Positions 52,405 through 63,940 of a stretch of 64,000 nucleotides of DNA are shown here, in pieces (the first letter of the stretch is position 1; the number at the start of each line of letters is the position of its first letter). Both the position numbers and the translations under genes were made by a program. The DNA comes from Symbiodinium natans. Lineage: Eukaryota; Sar; Dinophyceae; Suessiales; Symbiodiniaceae. A model generated the notes under the pieces. It worked only from the letters and a program-made list of their open reading frames with translations. It had not been told where the DNA came from and searched no databases. The DNA lies in assembly GCA_905221605.1 (NCBI GenBank), contig CAJNDS010002735.1:186001-250000 (forward strand). The letters are read 5' to 3'.

Positions 52405-54962
52405 GACATGGGAGTCACAAGCTCCCAGTCCTGCACAGCTTTGCACATCTCTGCGCAGCTTTTGGGTCAGGACTACTCCGATTGATCGGCATACAGGCCA
52501 ACAACAGGCAGCCCATCAGAGCTCCCATCCCCGACCCTCTCCGACCCCTGCAACTGCAGAGTGGGATTCCCATGCACTTCTGGAGGCGGCGGATGCGTGC
52601 ATCCTCCCATGTGCTGAGCGAGTTGATGCCCCGAACAGCGGGCATGCCCGGTGTATGCCCCGTGTAGACAGGGTCTGATCTGGTTCCAACCTTGAAGTCT
52701 TGCAGCAAGTTTCGGCCTAGTTTGGGCATGTCTCTGGCGCGCAGCCGAGCGAGTTGGGGCTTTTAAGGAGACCGAATTTTAGGGATGTGCTTCGCTTTAC
52801 CGTAGATGCGCTCTGCCAGGCCTAGGTCTCGCGACCATAGCGACTGTAGTCTTGTCAGTGCCTTATCGGTTGTGCCCTGGCAGGGCCCCGGCACCTCCTC
52901 TTAGAGGAAGCTGCCAATGAATTTTCTTGCAGTTTTTGGAGGGCTTCAAGTCCAGGATTTTGCACAACTGAGCCTCACCAGATTGGACGGATGCAAGTCG
53001 CAGTCGCTGTGGATCTCTGCGATGACTTCACGCAAGGATCTCATATTTTCTCTTGGCCCACTTCTGGTCGGCAGGTTGTGCAGACGCTCCCGATGCAACA
53101 TGTCAGCAGACTGCTCGTCGTGCTCGGAAGTTGTCACCACACCGAAACCCGTGGTTAATTCGTGCATAGACGCACAGCAGCGGAGTCGCAAGACGAGGCC
53201 TGATGGGTCCGAGTCCGCATCGATGTAGCCGCCTGTGCTGATTTGATCTGATTTGTCTCAAGTTGGGCGTACCACTTGCAGCTTCCCTAGCTGTACTCTC
53301 CGATGCCAACAGCAGATTGCTTGTGGCCCGGTGCGCCACCGAAAAAGCCACGAAGCTTTGGCCTCAGCTTCAATGCCTCGAATAGGCTTCGAGACACGCC
53401 CGGAAAGCCCTCGATTCCTGAATGTGCGTGCCAAGATGTGCCAAGGCAACACTCTGTCGGTAGAGGTACACAAGTTCTAGACCTCCTTCAGTGTCTGCAG
53501 CTCTGCTATGGCATCGCGGGCAGGTGCAGGTTGCTGCATGGGGATGTGATACTTCCGGTGCAAATGTACCGTCTCGTCCCAACGCACTTGTCTCCAGCAT
53601 GATTGGGTGTCTCTTGGCAGTGGAGATGAACCTCAATGTCTTTGCATTCCGCAGTTCCATCCTGTTCTTTATGCTAGGAACATCCACCGGGATCACTGCG
53701 AGCCACAGCCTGGACAGCGAAAGACCCACATGTGCATTATTGTGCATTCTGGCAGAGCAAATTAGCAGCACTACCTGGCACTACCTCCCATTCCCAAAAT
53801 TCAAACTTGAGAACTGCACATCCGAACAGAAGGTGGTCTCACACGCATGGCTACTGTGATTTTTGCACATTTCGGGGCGAGCGGCGTTGCGCTCGCTCTT
53901 CGTTATCAGCGCTGCGCTCAGGAATTCATTAGAAAGTGTATAAACTTCAGTTTCGGGGATGCCCTGCTGCAATGTTCCGTTTGCTGGCCTGCTTGTCTTC
54001 AATGTGGTTTTCATGTCTTTCTTTGTGTTCAGGCCCGTACGATAACGACTTCCTGCAGAAAGAACCCTGTCCGATACCCCATTCCAAGCAAGAAAGTACG
54101 AAATAAAGGGCAGCGGAAGTCGACAATCGACCAGTGTGTTCGGGACACAACCACCTTAAAAAGGTACTGCATGCCCCTTCATCTGTTTTGATTGTTTAAA
54201 AGCCATATGCCCTTTTTGGATCTCCGACCCGCGGACTTGAGCATCTCTTGTCGTGTCCAGAACTCGGCCTGCGTTGCGCTGCGCCGCGAGATGTGAGGGC
54301 CTCAGCATATGCCCCAGCATGCCTATGATTCTGCCTGCTCGAATAGTCGCTGACGTGTGGATGTGTGAGGCCAACATCGTTTTCTATTTAAGGGTTGTTG
54401 GGGTCTTGGAGGGAAAGGGCCTTGTGAAGCGGTTGCCAGGCTACTTGGGCATCTCCCGCTGCCTCTGCTGCCGAAGAAATGAAATTTCCGAAAGCCCCGC
54501 GCCACAGCGGCGCTGCGCTGGCATCAAGTGGTGCCCAGCACAAGTTTCACGAGTGCTTGATGCGTTATGCGGGGCGTGCAGCCTGATCATACACTTAACC
54601 TCCGGTGGATTTTGCTTCGAGTCTGCACAAATCTGCACAACATGGCCGTCTTCGTACCTGAATGCCTCAACGGTGCTGTGAGCGGCGTTGAAATCAGTAA
54701 CGGCGCTGCGCATCTTTCGCCAGGGGTCATCCTGCCACCCATCGCCAGTTTTGTTTGCAGGAAGGTCCTTCTGCGCGGTTATCAGGGATGTGCGAGCGCA
54801 AAAACTGATTTCTCACAAGGCTGTCCTTCACAAATGGCCCTCGATGGTGAAACGAGTTAGACACTATGACTCTGACGTCTAACGTGAGAATCCTGACATG
54901 CGGAAATGGATCACATATGCGCAGCCAACCGCAGGACGCCTCTCAGAAGATCATCAGTTTTC
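52405..54962. other. No confident gene; weak minus-strand coding signal
   Basis: Minus-strand frames at 52946-53191 (HELTTGFGVVTTSEHDEQSA, SLREVIAEIHSDC) and 53370-53771 (MELRNAKTLRFISTAKRHPI) have coding-like composition but no family and conflicting plus-strand frames. A degenerate gene or shadow of plus-strand exons is possible. Confidence 0.25.
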
Positions 54963-55047
54963 CTAAGCCCTAAACCTTACCAAAACCCTAAACTTTAAAC
55001 CTTGAACCCTAAGCCCTAAGCCGCCTAAGCCCTAAACCCAAAACCCG
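54963..55047 (-). repeat. Interstitial telomere-like repeat (CCCTAAA type)
   Basis: About ten degenerate CCCTAAA/CCCTAAG units, i.e. the complement of TTTAGGG. Confidence 0.75.
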
Positions 55048-55997
55048 CAGAGCTGGAGGTACTGGTTCCACCTGGCGATGCAGGTGGCATTTGCCTTCCG
55101 CGAGGCGCTCGTGGTTTCGGCGCTGAGGTGGGACTGGGCAGCTTGGGTCGCACGTACTTGGAGGGGTAATTATAACCCCAATTATGAAGGATCCCCTTTT
55201 TCATACGGACCCCAATAAGGTACTCCTACTTTCGTACACTCCCACCCCCTGACCAGTGCCCGTGGGCTGACTTGTAATGTCAGGAGCTTCTGTTTGTTCA
55301 CGCCGCGTCGTGGCTGACCATTCTGAATCTTGGCATAGTCCTGTAACATGCGATTCAAGAATGTTTTTGCACGCGATGAGCAATTTCAACTCAGCGGACA
55401 GAGTGCAAGATGCAAGGATAGCCACCCGAGAGGCAGGAATCCGGGGTACCTTTTGACGGTGGTGCCAGCAAACGGCTAGCACATGCACCAGTACAGGTTT
55501 TGCAGTTGTGCACTTGGTCAGTCAGCTTGCAGATTTCTCAGCTCGCACGGCATGTGTCGGATGTTCGCGGAAGTGGAGTCAATGCGACGCTTTGAATCGC
55601 GTCGCAGGTCTGGCTCTTCTCCGGGATCCGCGAGGGCTCCGACAAGCGGAAAGTAGCAGTGGACGGACTCCTTGACATGCTGCTACTTCCGGTGTCTCTG
55701 CATTCGGAGCAGATGTCTTTGGGTCTCTGACGTGAAGGAATTGTTTGGGAGGCGCACTGGGTTCTGGGCAGCAGATGCCGAGGTTAACATCATCTTCTTC
55801 TGTGCCGTGTGCGTTCGCGTGCTGAGACTTCAGCCAGACACGCAAATGGGAAAGATGCCCCGATGCATTGACTTGCATTGATCATTGAGGCAACGAATCC
55901 CAAACTATCCCAGGGGTTCAATGTGCCATCACCCGTAAGTTGGCATGATTGAGTCTTTGCCAGTAGCAGCTGGGGCATCCGTCTTTTGCACCCCCGA
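55048..55997. other. Spacer with one possible membrane-type exon
   Basis: After CCCGCAG at 55050 a frame reads SWRYWFHLAMQVAFAFREAL then VVSALRWDWAAW, hydrophobic enough for a membrane segment. It could be an upstream exon of the TMEM184-like gene. The rest shows nothing supportable. Confidence 0.25.
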
Positions 55998-57320
55998 GGA
56001 TGGTTCCAGTGATCATCGAAAGTGGCGACATTTACGAAGCCTTCGCGCTGTGGTCGGTGCTTGTTCTCTTCGTCAAGGCGCGACGATTAGAGGTTTCTTT
56101 GGAGCGACGCGGCGCGGCTCTCCGAAAGCTCCTCAAGTGATACTTGAACACCCACAGAACTCATGGACTCATGGAATGTCATACAGAGGCTACAGCGTGA
56201 AAGCTGGGAAGCCTGATTTGCTCGAAGGTGGTGCAGGCTGAGATGGCGGGCAGCCACTCCAACGCCATGAGCTCGTTCAGGCTCCTTCCGAATTGAACAC
56301 CCCTTGATACTTGTACCCAAAGCAACATCAACGGAGCTGACAGGTCCTTCAAGTCGATCAGCCTCCAGGGTGTCAAAGCCTGGGTCTTCATTCAGTCGGC
56401 CGCGGTAGTGTTGCCGCTTGGGCTCTGCTTTGGGCGGGGAGGGTGGGGGAAGGCGGGGAAGGCGGGGGAAGGCTGGGGGGGGGGGGCCTGCAAATCCGAG
56501 GAAGCTTATTCTTCAAGGCATCGTGGCTGTCTATGTCCCGACCTTCTGCTACTGGGCTTCGAAGTCCTGCACGAGCTGCGAGAAGCTTTATGAGGAGAGA
56601 AGGGGTTGCCTCCATGAGCACAAGTTGACAAGTGTCTGAACTGTCTGCCCTGTGAAAGGAGAACGTCGCCATTGCTCTGTCTGCTGTAACTTTCCTGCTT
56701 TGTCCCTCGCAGCAGTTCAGCTCCAATTCACATGCAGCTCTGAGAGCTGCGGACGAATTAAGAGACTCGGATTCACAGCTCAGGCTCCTTCGCCATCATG
56801 TTTGTGTTCTACTTTGAGTCTGGGTACCGGCATCACTTGGAGAAGACGGAGCCCTTGCGAGGATCTTAGAGGGTCTTGGAGTCTCAGAGATTCTCTGCGT
56901 CCTCACTGCCTCACCCGAGCTCAAAGCACAAGCCGCTGAGGTGGAAGTTCCTGGGCGTGAAAGGCCGGGGGAGACTCGAAAGATAGGCCAGAGATTCGGG
57001 TCTTCCCTCTGAAGGCATCGTGTCCGTGACCTACTTCCAGTGGCTGGTGATCTCCGCCCTCGCCTCACCATTGAAATGGACTGGCAACCAAGTCTACCTT
57101 TTCCACTGCAGCTTGGACTACCTTTGGAGGCTGCTAGGGTAGGGAAGCGAGAATCTGTGGACTGCCAGTACCCATGCGCGACGTCGACGACGCCCACCAC
57201 TTGTTCCTTTCTGTCTTCCGTTTCTATGTTCGGAATCTGGTTTTTGACAGCAGCCGGGCGCATCAGCTGTGCATTCTTGTACGATGCTGAAGCCGCGCGC
57301 GATGGAAAAGCTTTAGTGGC
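55998..57320 (+). CDS. TMEM184 / organic-solute-transporter-alpha-like membrane protein, partial exons
   Basis: Exon a (about 55998-56139) has VPVIIESGDIYEAFALWSVL then VLFVKARRLEV, the ..YEAF.iy.fl.l.. helix of the Solute_trans_a family. Exon b (about 56492-56638) has KLILQGIVAVYVPTFCYWAS then CTSCEKLYEE. Exon c ends KPLRWKFLGVK at 56963. A 51-nt GC-AG intron (56964-57014, AG|GC at both borders) joins it in frame to GIVSVTYFQWLVISALASP. KFL.VKgivf.tyfQ..li is the family's best conserved stretch. Another possible exon (~57215-57310) has FGIWFLTAAGRI. Proteins of this family are seven-helix membrane proteins. The last exons and the N-terminal helices were not located. Confidence 0.55.
56440..56490 (+). 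repeat. G-run tract in TMEM184-like intron
   Basis: GGGGAGGGTGGGGGAAGGCG and following repeats just before exon b. Confidence 0.75.
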
Positions 57321-57888
57321 AAGTGACACACGACCTCGGAGCGGTCGAGATACCAGAACTGTGTGCCATGGGCCTCACCCAAGCTGAGCGTGCTAGCTTC
57401 TTGGATTCTTGCAGGGCGGCTTGACACAGGCGGCGAAAGATTCTCACTGCCCAGGAGAGGAGCAAGCCCAGAGCAGGTCGAATGCAGAGAGCAACCAGCA
57501 AGAGGGTGCCGGGCATCGTTGTCGGCCGCGTGATTGGAAGGGCTCGGAGGAAGCAAGCCACAAGGGAACTTGGGTGAGGATCCTGAATCTGGGCCCTGCC
57601 CCCATGGCACGGTCAACCTAACCCTAGAACCTCCCTTCCTTGCCAGCCCGGCTGTGTTTAAGAATTTAGCCATTCAGCCCTGCAGACCTCGAAGCGCGTC
57701 GAACCTTTATGTCGTTGCCTCTGCTCGAACATCTTGGGTCGTCCTCAAATTGCGTTGCCGCCTTGCATGCAGCTCCCTAAGGCGGCCGCCCTTAAGGAAA
57801 GTGATATATACTGCCTTAGGGTGCTCATGGATTCGCCTGCTTGGGCATGCCGGAAACCACAAGATGACTTCGGTTTTCAGTTTTAGCC

Positions 57889-57985
57889 AGGGTTTAGGAT
57901 TTTTTGGGCTCAGGGGTTTAGGGGTGTAGGGTTTAGGGTTTAGGGTACGTTTGGGGTTTAGGGTGTAGGGTTTAGGGTTCAGGTT
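57889..57985 (+). repeat. Interstitial telomere-like repeat (TTTAGGG type)
   Basis: About twelve GGGTTTA/GGGTGTA units, several perfect. This is the clearest of the three telomere-like runs. Confidence 0.8.
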
Positions 57986-57988
57986 CCG

Positions 57989-58588
57989 ATGCTGAGGCAT
58001 GCTCTACGCATTCTGGATGCCGCTGCTTGCACTGGTGCATACGTTCCTGGTCACTCGGATCGTGGGCTGAAGTGCAGACACGAAGCCTTTTTGGAAGCCG
58101 AGCTTCATGTGAGGATGGAAGGTGTTTTTTGGATAAATCGCCTGGGCTTAAGTTTTGGGGTTCATAGCGCTGAGATGTGGGAGGATTGGGGCGGGGGACA
58201 AGATGTGTTCATAGATGATGTCAAGGATGTCAACATGCCTTGCTTGGCAGATGGGATCATGCTTGCTCATGTTTCATATTCTTTAGGCCCGGGTCGGTGC
58301 TGGAACGGGCTGTCTGTAGACGAGCCGAGGCCTACCCATTTTATACTCTTCGCAACTCCGAGTCGGACTGGTTAGGGGGTTTTATTGTCATTGCCTCATG
58401 CTTTCATGGCACAAAGCTGGAACCTGATCTTGATGCATAGTCTGATGTTGCAACTCCCAACAGTTCGGCTCAGGGAACTTCTGAACCCGATCCAGAATTT
58501 CGGCAGTTTCTCTGGCGAGGACCTGGCTCCCTGGTTGGTGGCCTGGCTGAAGACGCTTGGGGTTGGCGAGGAGCGTGCCGAGGCCTGA
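57989..58588 (+). CDS. Hypothetical exons ending in a stop at 58588
   Basis: A frame from 57989 gives about 128 residues with HVRMEGVFWINRLGLSFGVH and SYSLGPGRCWNGLSVDEP. A second frame from about 58460 gives VRLRELLNPIQNFGSFSGED then LAPWLVAWLKTLGVGE, with a stop at 58588. The latter looks like a real terminal exon. No family recognised. Confidence 0.28.
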
Positions 58589-59330
58589 CAAATGCTCAGT
58601 CCGAAGCTTCGGAATCTTCCGGAGATCCCTGTCAGGAGTGTCTCACGCCTTCCACGCCCTCCCTGCCGTCGATCTCAGGAACGATTGACGGCATCAGGGC
58701 CGCAGTGTATGGGCATTTTCCCGGGTTCAGAGGAGGCTTGCAAGCTGCAGCTGCGAAAAGGGCTTTGGCACAAGAACTCCAATCCCAATGTGCTGGGCCT
58801 TTTGAGGTCGCGCAGATGTGCTCCTGGACCAGGCTTCCAGTGGAGAAGTGCGAAGCGTCAGCCGTGCCTTGGGTCTACGAGTCGGGTTTCAGTAAGGGCT
58901 TAGGTATTCTCGATCAAGGAAGGCTAGGAGTCTAGGCACAAGAAGTCCATGAGTCAAACTCTCTACGATCTCTGCTGCTGCGGCCTAGGCGTATCATCAG
59001 AGCTGCTTTCCCATCCAGCTTCTTCCAAATGGCAGCTGCTGCTCTACTTCATAGTAGCTGTGCTGTCCTGCGCGGCAGCTGGACGGCACTGAGGAGGGTG
59101 CAGAACTCAAGTGTAGTTCGAAGTTGATGAGGGCTGGTGTTGAGCTTGCCCTTAGCCGCCTAGGTTTGACTGCAAAAGCCGCAATAGCTAGAGTTGGCGG
59201 AGGCACCAGCAAACTCAGCAACAGCCAGCACTTTGCCAGCATGCAGCGCGCAAGTCCGATCTGCAACGCTGCCAACTCCAAACCGAGGCAAGCTCCAAGG
59301 CGCTTCTGACAGTCCTCCCAGCCAGCGCAG
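58589..59330. other. No confident gene
   Basis: Overlapping ORFs on both strands. A long minus-strand frame (58997-59689) is Leu/Ala/Cys-rich with no domain and is probably a shadow. Confidence 0.3.
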
Positions 59331-59739
59331 CGCCCTTCGAGGCCGAGTTTGCACGTGAAACCGATGAAACAGGGCAGGCACAGTGTTCTGGGGCTGCCCG
59401 GGACAGGGTCTGTGGAAAGTTTGAAAGCGTCCACAGTCGAAGCAACAGTCCCTAGCTTTGCTGTGTCAGGATCCGCTCCGCAACATCTCCTGTGCAGGCC
59501 CTGTGGAGTGAGGGGACTGCGCACTAAGAGACCCAAGGGGGCGCACCCACGACGCACGCACGCGCCAACATCCAGCAGCACCAGTGTAGCACCTCGTGTT
59601 CCCCATACACGCAGAAGTTCGGCCGTATCAGCCCTTCTGTCAGGACAGGGAGATTTGGCACACTTCCTGCTCAACCGCCAGGACATCACGGGACCCCCCC
59701 ATGTCCTTTGGGGTCATGGACGTATTGCATCACTTGTGA

Positions 59740-61567
59740 CGTTTGGGTCAGGACTTGCACTTTGCAATGCTGAATGACACGGCCGAACGATGGCATCAAA
59801 CTGAGGCATTCTGCAAGAGACCTTCCTGATGTTTGTGTCCCCAAAGTCCTGCGCACAATGCTCAAAATGCTTCTCAAACTGACTGAGGTCTTCTCCGGGG
59901 GTTGCCGGTGCCTGGCTGCCCCTCTGTTCAGCCACCCCCTTGGGCTGCGCACCAGGCCTGTAAAGCCAAGGAAAGGAAGGGAGGTATAATAGAGGCCCTG
60001 CGTGATGCGCCTCCACACCGTGTCTTCTTCTGGGCAGGTCATTTCGCAGATCGCCGTCCACCTTCGGTGGGCTGCTCCGCTGAAGGTGCACTCGGGGCCG
60101 GGCAGGGTCGGGCCAACACCCAACTCATGGCGTTATGAGCCCAGCCTCAAGCCACCGTCAGGAGTCTACACGTGGAGTGGATCATGCAGTGCAATTTCCT
60201 GTGGAGCTCCCCCCCACCTGCCGCATGCGGTTCCACGCATGCACGCCTTTTGGCAGAAAGTCGCAGGATGTTGAGGGAAACTGGCGGCTATTTGGTGACA
60301 CATCAATACCAGTTTAATACCTGTTACGGGATGGGAGTGTGTAGAAATGCGTTCGGAGCTCCACCTTTTTCAGCTTGAAGATGCTTTTTGCCTGGGACTG
60401 AGAGTGCCAAGAGCCTGCACTGGGCGATAGCGTCGGAAGAGTTTCTGGGAAGCTGGTTCAGCTGGTGGTCAGATGGGATGCGCTCCATTCTCACAAGTGA
60501 TAGGGGAGGCGTGAGCAGGGCAATCAACAATCTGTCAATGGGTGGAAGCCTGCTTATCGGGGCAGTTCACACAACCAAACCAAAAGCTCTCCTTGTTCCA
60601 ATCTAAGTGAAGCCATCACTCCATTCACAGAGTCAGCAAGCAAAACACAGCTGTGGAGAATGAAGGGTGCCAATCATGTTGGAAATGTCGGGGCCAGTCC
60701 ATTCATTTCACGTGGAGCAAACCGCAAACCAAGCACTGCTCTGAGGACATTGAGCGGCAGAACTGGACCTATGGCGTCACAATTCACTACGACTGTGCGG
60801 TGGGCTCAGCCTTAGCTTTGGCATACGGTAAAGGGAGCTAAAGTGGGGCCACATATCAGACAAGTGATGCGCTTGACTCTCCAGCCGAAGGACAAGCCTG
60901 GATATCGTGGTGATTTGAGTGCCGTGTGCAACCTGACCGGGTCTCCCGGCGTGCGATTCCCCATACATCCAGAGAGGTAATCAGATGCCCTCAAACTCCG
61001 AAGCAAACCATAATTGGGCCTTGTCCCATGCCTTGTTCCATGCAGTCTTTGCCCAGGACCTGGGTGGTCCATGGCTCCTGCGTGGAAGTGACATGTGGCA
61101 CCCCTCCCGAGGAGTCTATTCTAATCTAAGGGAGTGTGCAAGGGCATGTGGAGATGGACGTGGCGGCATGTGGCCCGTCTTTATGACGTTGCGGCCGCGG
61201 AGCTTTCACACATGCACAGTGCAGCAGCAGAATGTAGCAAAAGCGCAACAGTCATTCTGAGACACAGGCCAAGCTGCAAGCTGTTCTGGCATTAGACTTG
61301 CTTTCCCATCCGCAGGACGTCCCGCATGCTCATGCTGTCTTGGACCCCAGTCGCGGCAACGTCAGCACAGGTGCCCCAGATTGTCAGCAGATGGAGCAGG
61401 CCAGCAAAAGCACCCCGCCCTTTTGCAAGGCATGGTGGTCCGGTACCAGTGTGACGAGATGTACAACGGAACCCCTACAGCAACGTGTGGAGACGATGGC
61501 ATGTACATAAAATCAGGCCCCAGCCTGCAGTGTCTGCTTGTTCTTCGACTCCACTCCCACCCTCTAT
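59740..61567 (+). CDS. Sushi (CCP) repeat protein, multi-exon
   Basis: Several plus-strand exon-like segments carry Sushi signatures. About 60160-60225 has GVYTWSGSCSAISCGAPPHL, where one module ends and the next begins. About 60655-60830 has WTYGVTIHYDCAVGSALA. About 61050-61125 has SCVEVTCGTPPEES. About 61400-61545 has GMVVRYQCDEMYNGTPTATC then YIKSGPSLQC. The pattern C.PP....G..v.Y.C..g....G.....C is that of complement-control-protein modules, which mediate extracellular binding. Other segments (LHFAMLNDTAERWHQTEAF at ~59755; RLTLQPKDKPGYRGDLSAV at ~60870) may be further exons. No signal peptide or membrane anchor was placed, and the start is unknown. Confidence 0.45.
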
Positions 61568-61876
61568 GACACGAGGCCGCTGCCGTCGAGAATGCAGTGC
61601 GCCACCAGCTGTCCCGCAGCCTGGCAGAAGTAGGGCGTGCGTCTTTGCTTCCTTTCTAAAACATGCTGTGTTTTTGCCGAGGCACGCTGCTCCGAGGCAC
61701 GATCGTGGTCGAACGTGCATCGAATCTCTCTTGTCGCATACCATATACGATTCAAAATGTATGGTACTGTATAGTTCGATATGTAGTGTTCTACATCGTC
61801 TGAGATCTACAATGATGTATTTGACCGATCCTGATCCCAGTGGCCCAAGCTCTGCATTTGTGCCAAGAGCACCAAG
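61568..61876. other. Intergenic spacer before the alpha-kinase gene
   Basis: No coding feature recognised. ATAC/GTAT-rich around 61740-61800. Presumably holds the promoter, but no TATA or TTTT box was assigned. Confidence 0.4.
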
Positions 61877-63940
61877 ATGGATCCAGACGTTGAAGTCTTG
61901 TTGAAGAAGATTGAAGAGTTGAAGAGGGAGAAGCGGGAAGAGGAGGAGACCAGGGAAAGTAGAATGACACCGAAACTTCTGACACATGCGAGAACTTTGT
62001 GCCACAAGTTCATCACACATGACTTCTTGCTTGTGATAGGAGAAACGGAAAAGGGCCGAAAAGAGAGTGGAGCAGTCGTTTCAGTTGAAATGCAGCCACG
62101 AGGACTGACTTGAGATGATGAGCGTCCATCAGCAAGACGTGATTCATAGATTAGATAGTGGGGGTCCAAGCCTTGAAGGAGTCTAGTGAGCGAGCCAAGC
62201 AGCTCAAGTCCTTGGACGTGTGTTTCGTGCTGGATTGTACGAACTCGATGCAGCCCTTTATCGAATCGGTCAAGCAGAAGATCGCCGAAATCAACGTGCA
62301 GATTGAGATGCTTGGCTGATGTGAATGGTAGGGGGGTGCTGCCCTAGAGGGCTGTATGCTGACCCGATGGGTTGTGGCACATCAGCGGACGACAAGATTG
62401 CAGAATCATTCTTGCAGAATCAACTGAGGAAAAGGTTGGGAAGCGGAGCCAATGTGAGGTATGCCATGGTTTGCTATCGAGATTTCGATTGTGCAGAGCA
62501 TCCCGTGATCCTGCCGTTTGGCGACGTGCGTGCCTGCCAGCATTTCCTGGAAGGGGTCCGGGCAACCGGTGGTGAGGATTGGCGCTTTGACTAGACAGAC
62601 CGTTCGTGCAAGTTGCTGTGACGTTGTGGCTACAGGTAGGTTGACAGCATGTGCGACAGTGCAAATCTGGGGAGTGCCGAGGTGCGAGGATGTTCTTGCA
62701 GGGCTGGAGGCAGCCGTAAACCTCGATTGGCGAGGTCATGTGCGACTGCTATTTCTCCTGGCGCAGACGCCTAACCACGGTCCGCGTTTTCATGATAAGG
62801 CCCGGGGAGCAGGACACCAGGAAGGTCTTGTCCGAATCTTCAGTTGGGATGATCACTTTGATGTGGACACCGGCAAAGCAGACAGAGTCCTCCTCACTCT
62901 TGTCCAGAAGGATATCCACTTCCATTGCCTCGAGATTTCTGGCTCAACTTCGAAAATGTTTGAAGCCTTCCAGGAAGTCTACAACAACAAGGATGAGGGG
63001 CGCGTCATGAAGGTGCACACAATGACTTCGGACGCAGAATCGCTGCTGTCAACAATTGTAAAGGCATCTTGGAGCTCAGTGCAGGAGACGTTCACTAGGA
63101 CATCGGCATCGTGGTCCGTGGTCACTGGTCAAGAGCAACATCTGCCAGAGTTCAATGTCAGTAAAGTATCCCTTGATCCCAACATCGATTGGGAGAACAT
63201 GACGGGGTGGCAGAAGTTCCAGGCCAGACTTGAGTCGGTAGAGGTACAAGATGAGCTTTGCACCAAGTTCCGGACCCACGAGACCAGAACCACGGTCCAC
63301 ATTGCACCAAAGCCATTCAGCCACGGCGCCATGCGCGCTGCGTGGGCACTCTATGACGAGAGCATTAATGCAAAGCTCGTCGCGAAAAGATACATGAGAC
63401 AGGATTCACGGTACAATGCCATAGAAGTCCTAGAGGGTGACCTCCGGTCACAAGCTTTGGCTATGAGCCTGGCGGAGAAGTTCAACCGCCGCCGACCTAA
63501 CGAACCACCGCTGCATTTTGTGCAGCTGCAGCTGATGCGCATTGATGTTATGGGCAAGGAGAAGCTCATGACGGTGGAGCCCTTCATTCCTGGAGAGTAC
63601 CGTAAAGAAACCAACAATGCAAGCTTCGTTCGGGAGGGCTCTGACATAGCACAAGCCTTTAGCCATTTTTCCCATGATGTTACAGGCGGGGCTTGCATGG
63701 TGGTGGACATCCAAGGGGTCCGCGAATCTCTGACGGATCCACAAATCCACAGCAAGCACTCATGTTTCGGTCGCGGCAATCTCGGCACCAAAGGCTTCGA
63801 TGCCTTCTTCATGGTGCATCAGTGCAACGAGGTCTGCAGGCACTTGAAGCTCAAGCCAAACCCGATGCAGCTCAGCAGCCTCGCCCACGACTTGATTGGG
63901 AGCTTGGAGGCCTGTCCGTGGAAACTTGGCGCGATTTCAG
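61877..63940 (+). CDS. vWA domain plus alpha-kinase (VwkA-like), runs toward the right edge
   Basis: The start at ATG 61877 gives MDPDVEVLLKKIEELKREKR, a coiled coil. The vWA exon (~62180-62320) has KSLDVCFVLDCTNSMQPFIE, with MIDAS residues D-x-T-x-S (62233-62247). The next exon (~62418-62576) has NVRYAMVCYRDFDCAEHPVI and ends GVRATGGE. A large exon from 62689 has DVLAGLEAAVNLDWRGHVRL, a linker, then the kinase. The kinase shows SHGAMRAAWALYD, the ATP-binding Lys in LVAKRYMRQ (63385-63387), MTVEPFIPGEYRKE and ACMVVDIQGV. The catalytic Asp is in LTDPQIHS (63736-63738), followed by the Gly-rich FGRGNLGTKGFD and zinc-type HQCNEVC. Alpha-kinases with a vWA domain include Dictyostelium VwkA. They phosphorylate Ser/Thr, often in coiled coils such as myosin tails. 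A donor at 63941 (CAG|GTAGAC) suggests more exons beyond the window. Confidence 0.82.
62577..62688 (+). other. GA-AG intron in the vWA/alpha-kinase gene
   Basis: GGTGAG|GATTGG ... GTGCGAG|GATGTT. Using GAG|GAT at both ends restores TGGEDVLAGLEAAVNL, the expected vWA sequence (GG..EDV..GLEAA). A GT-AG alternative (GGTG|GTGAGG with CTTGCAG|GGC) is also in frame but deletes the conserved EDVLA. Confidence 0.55.
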
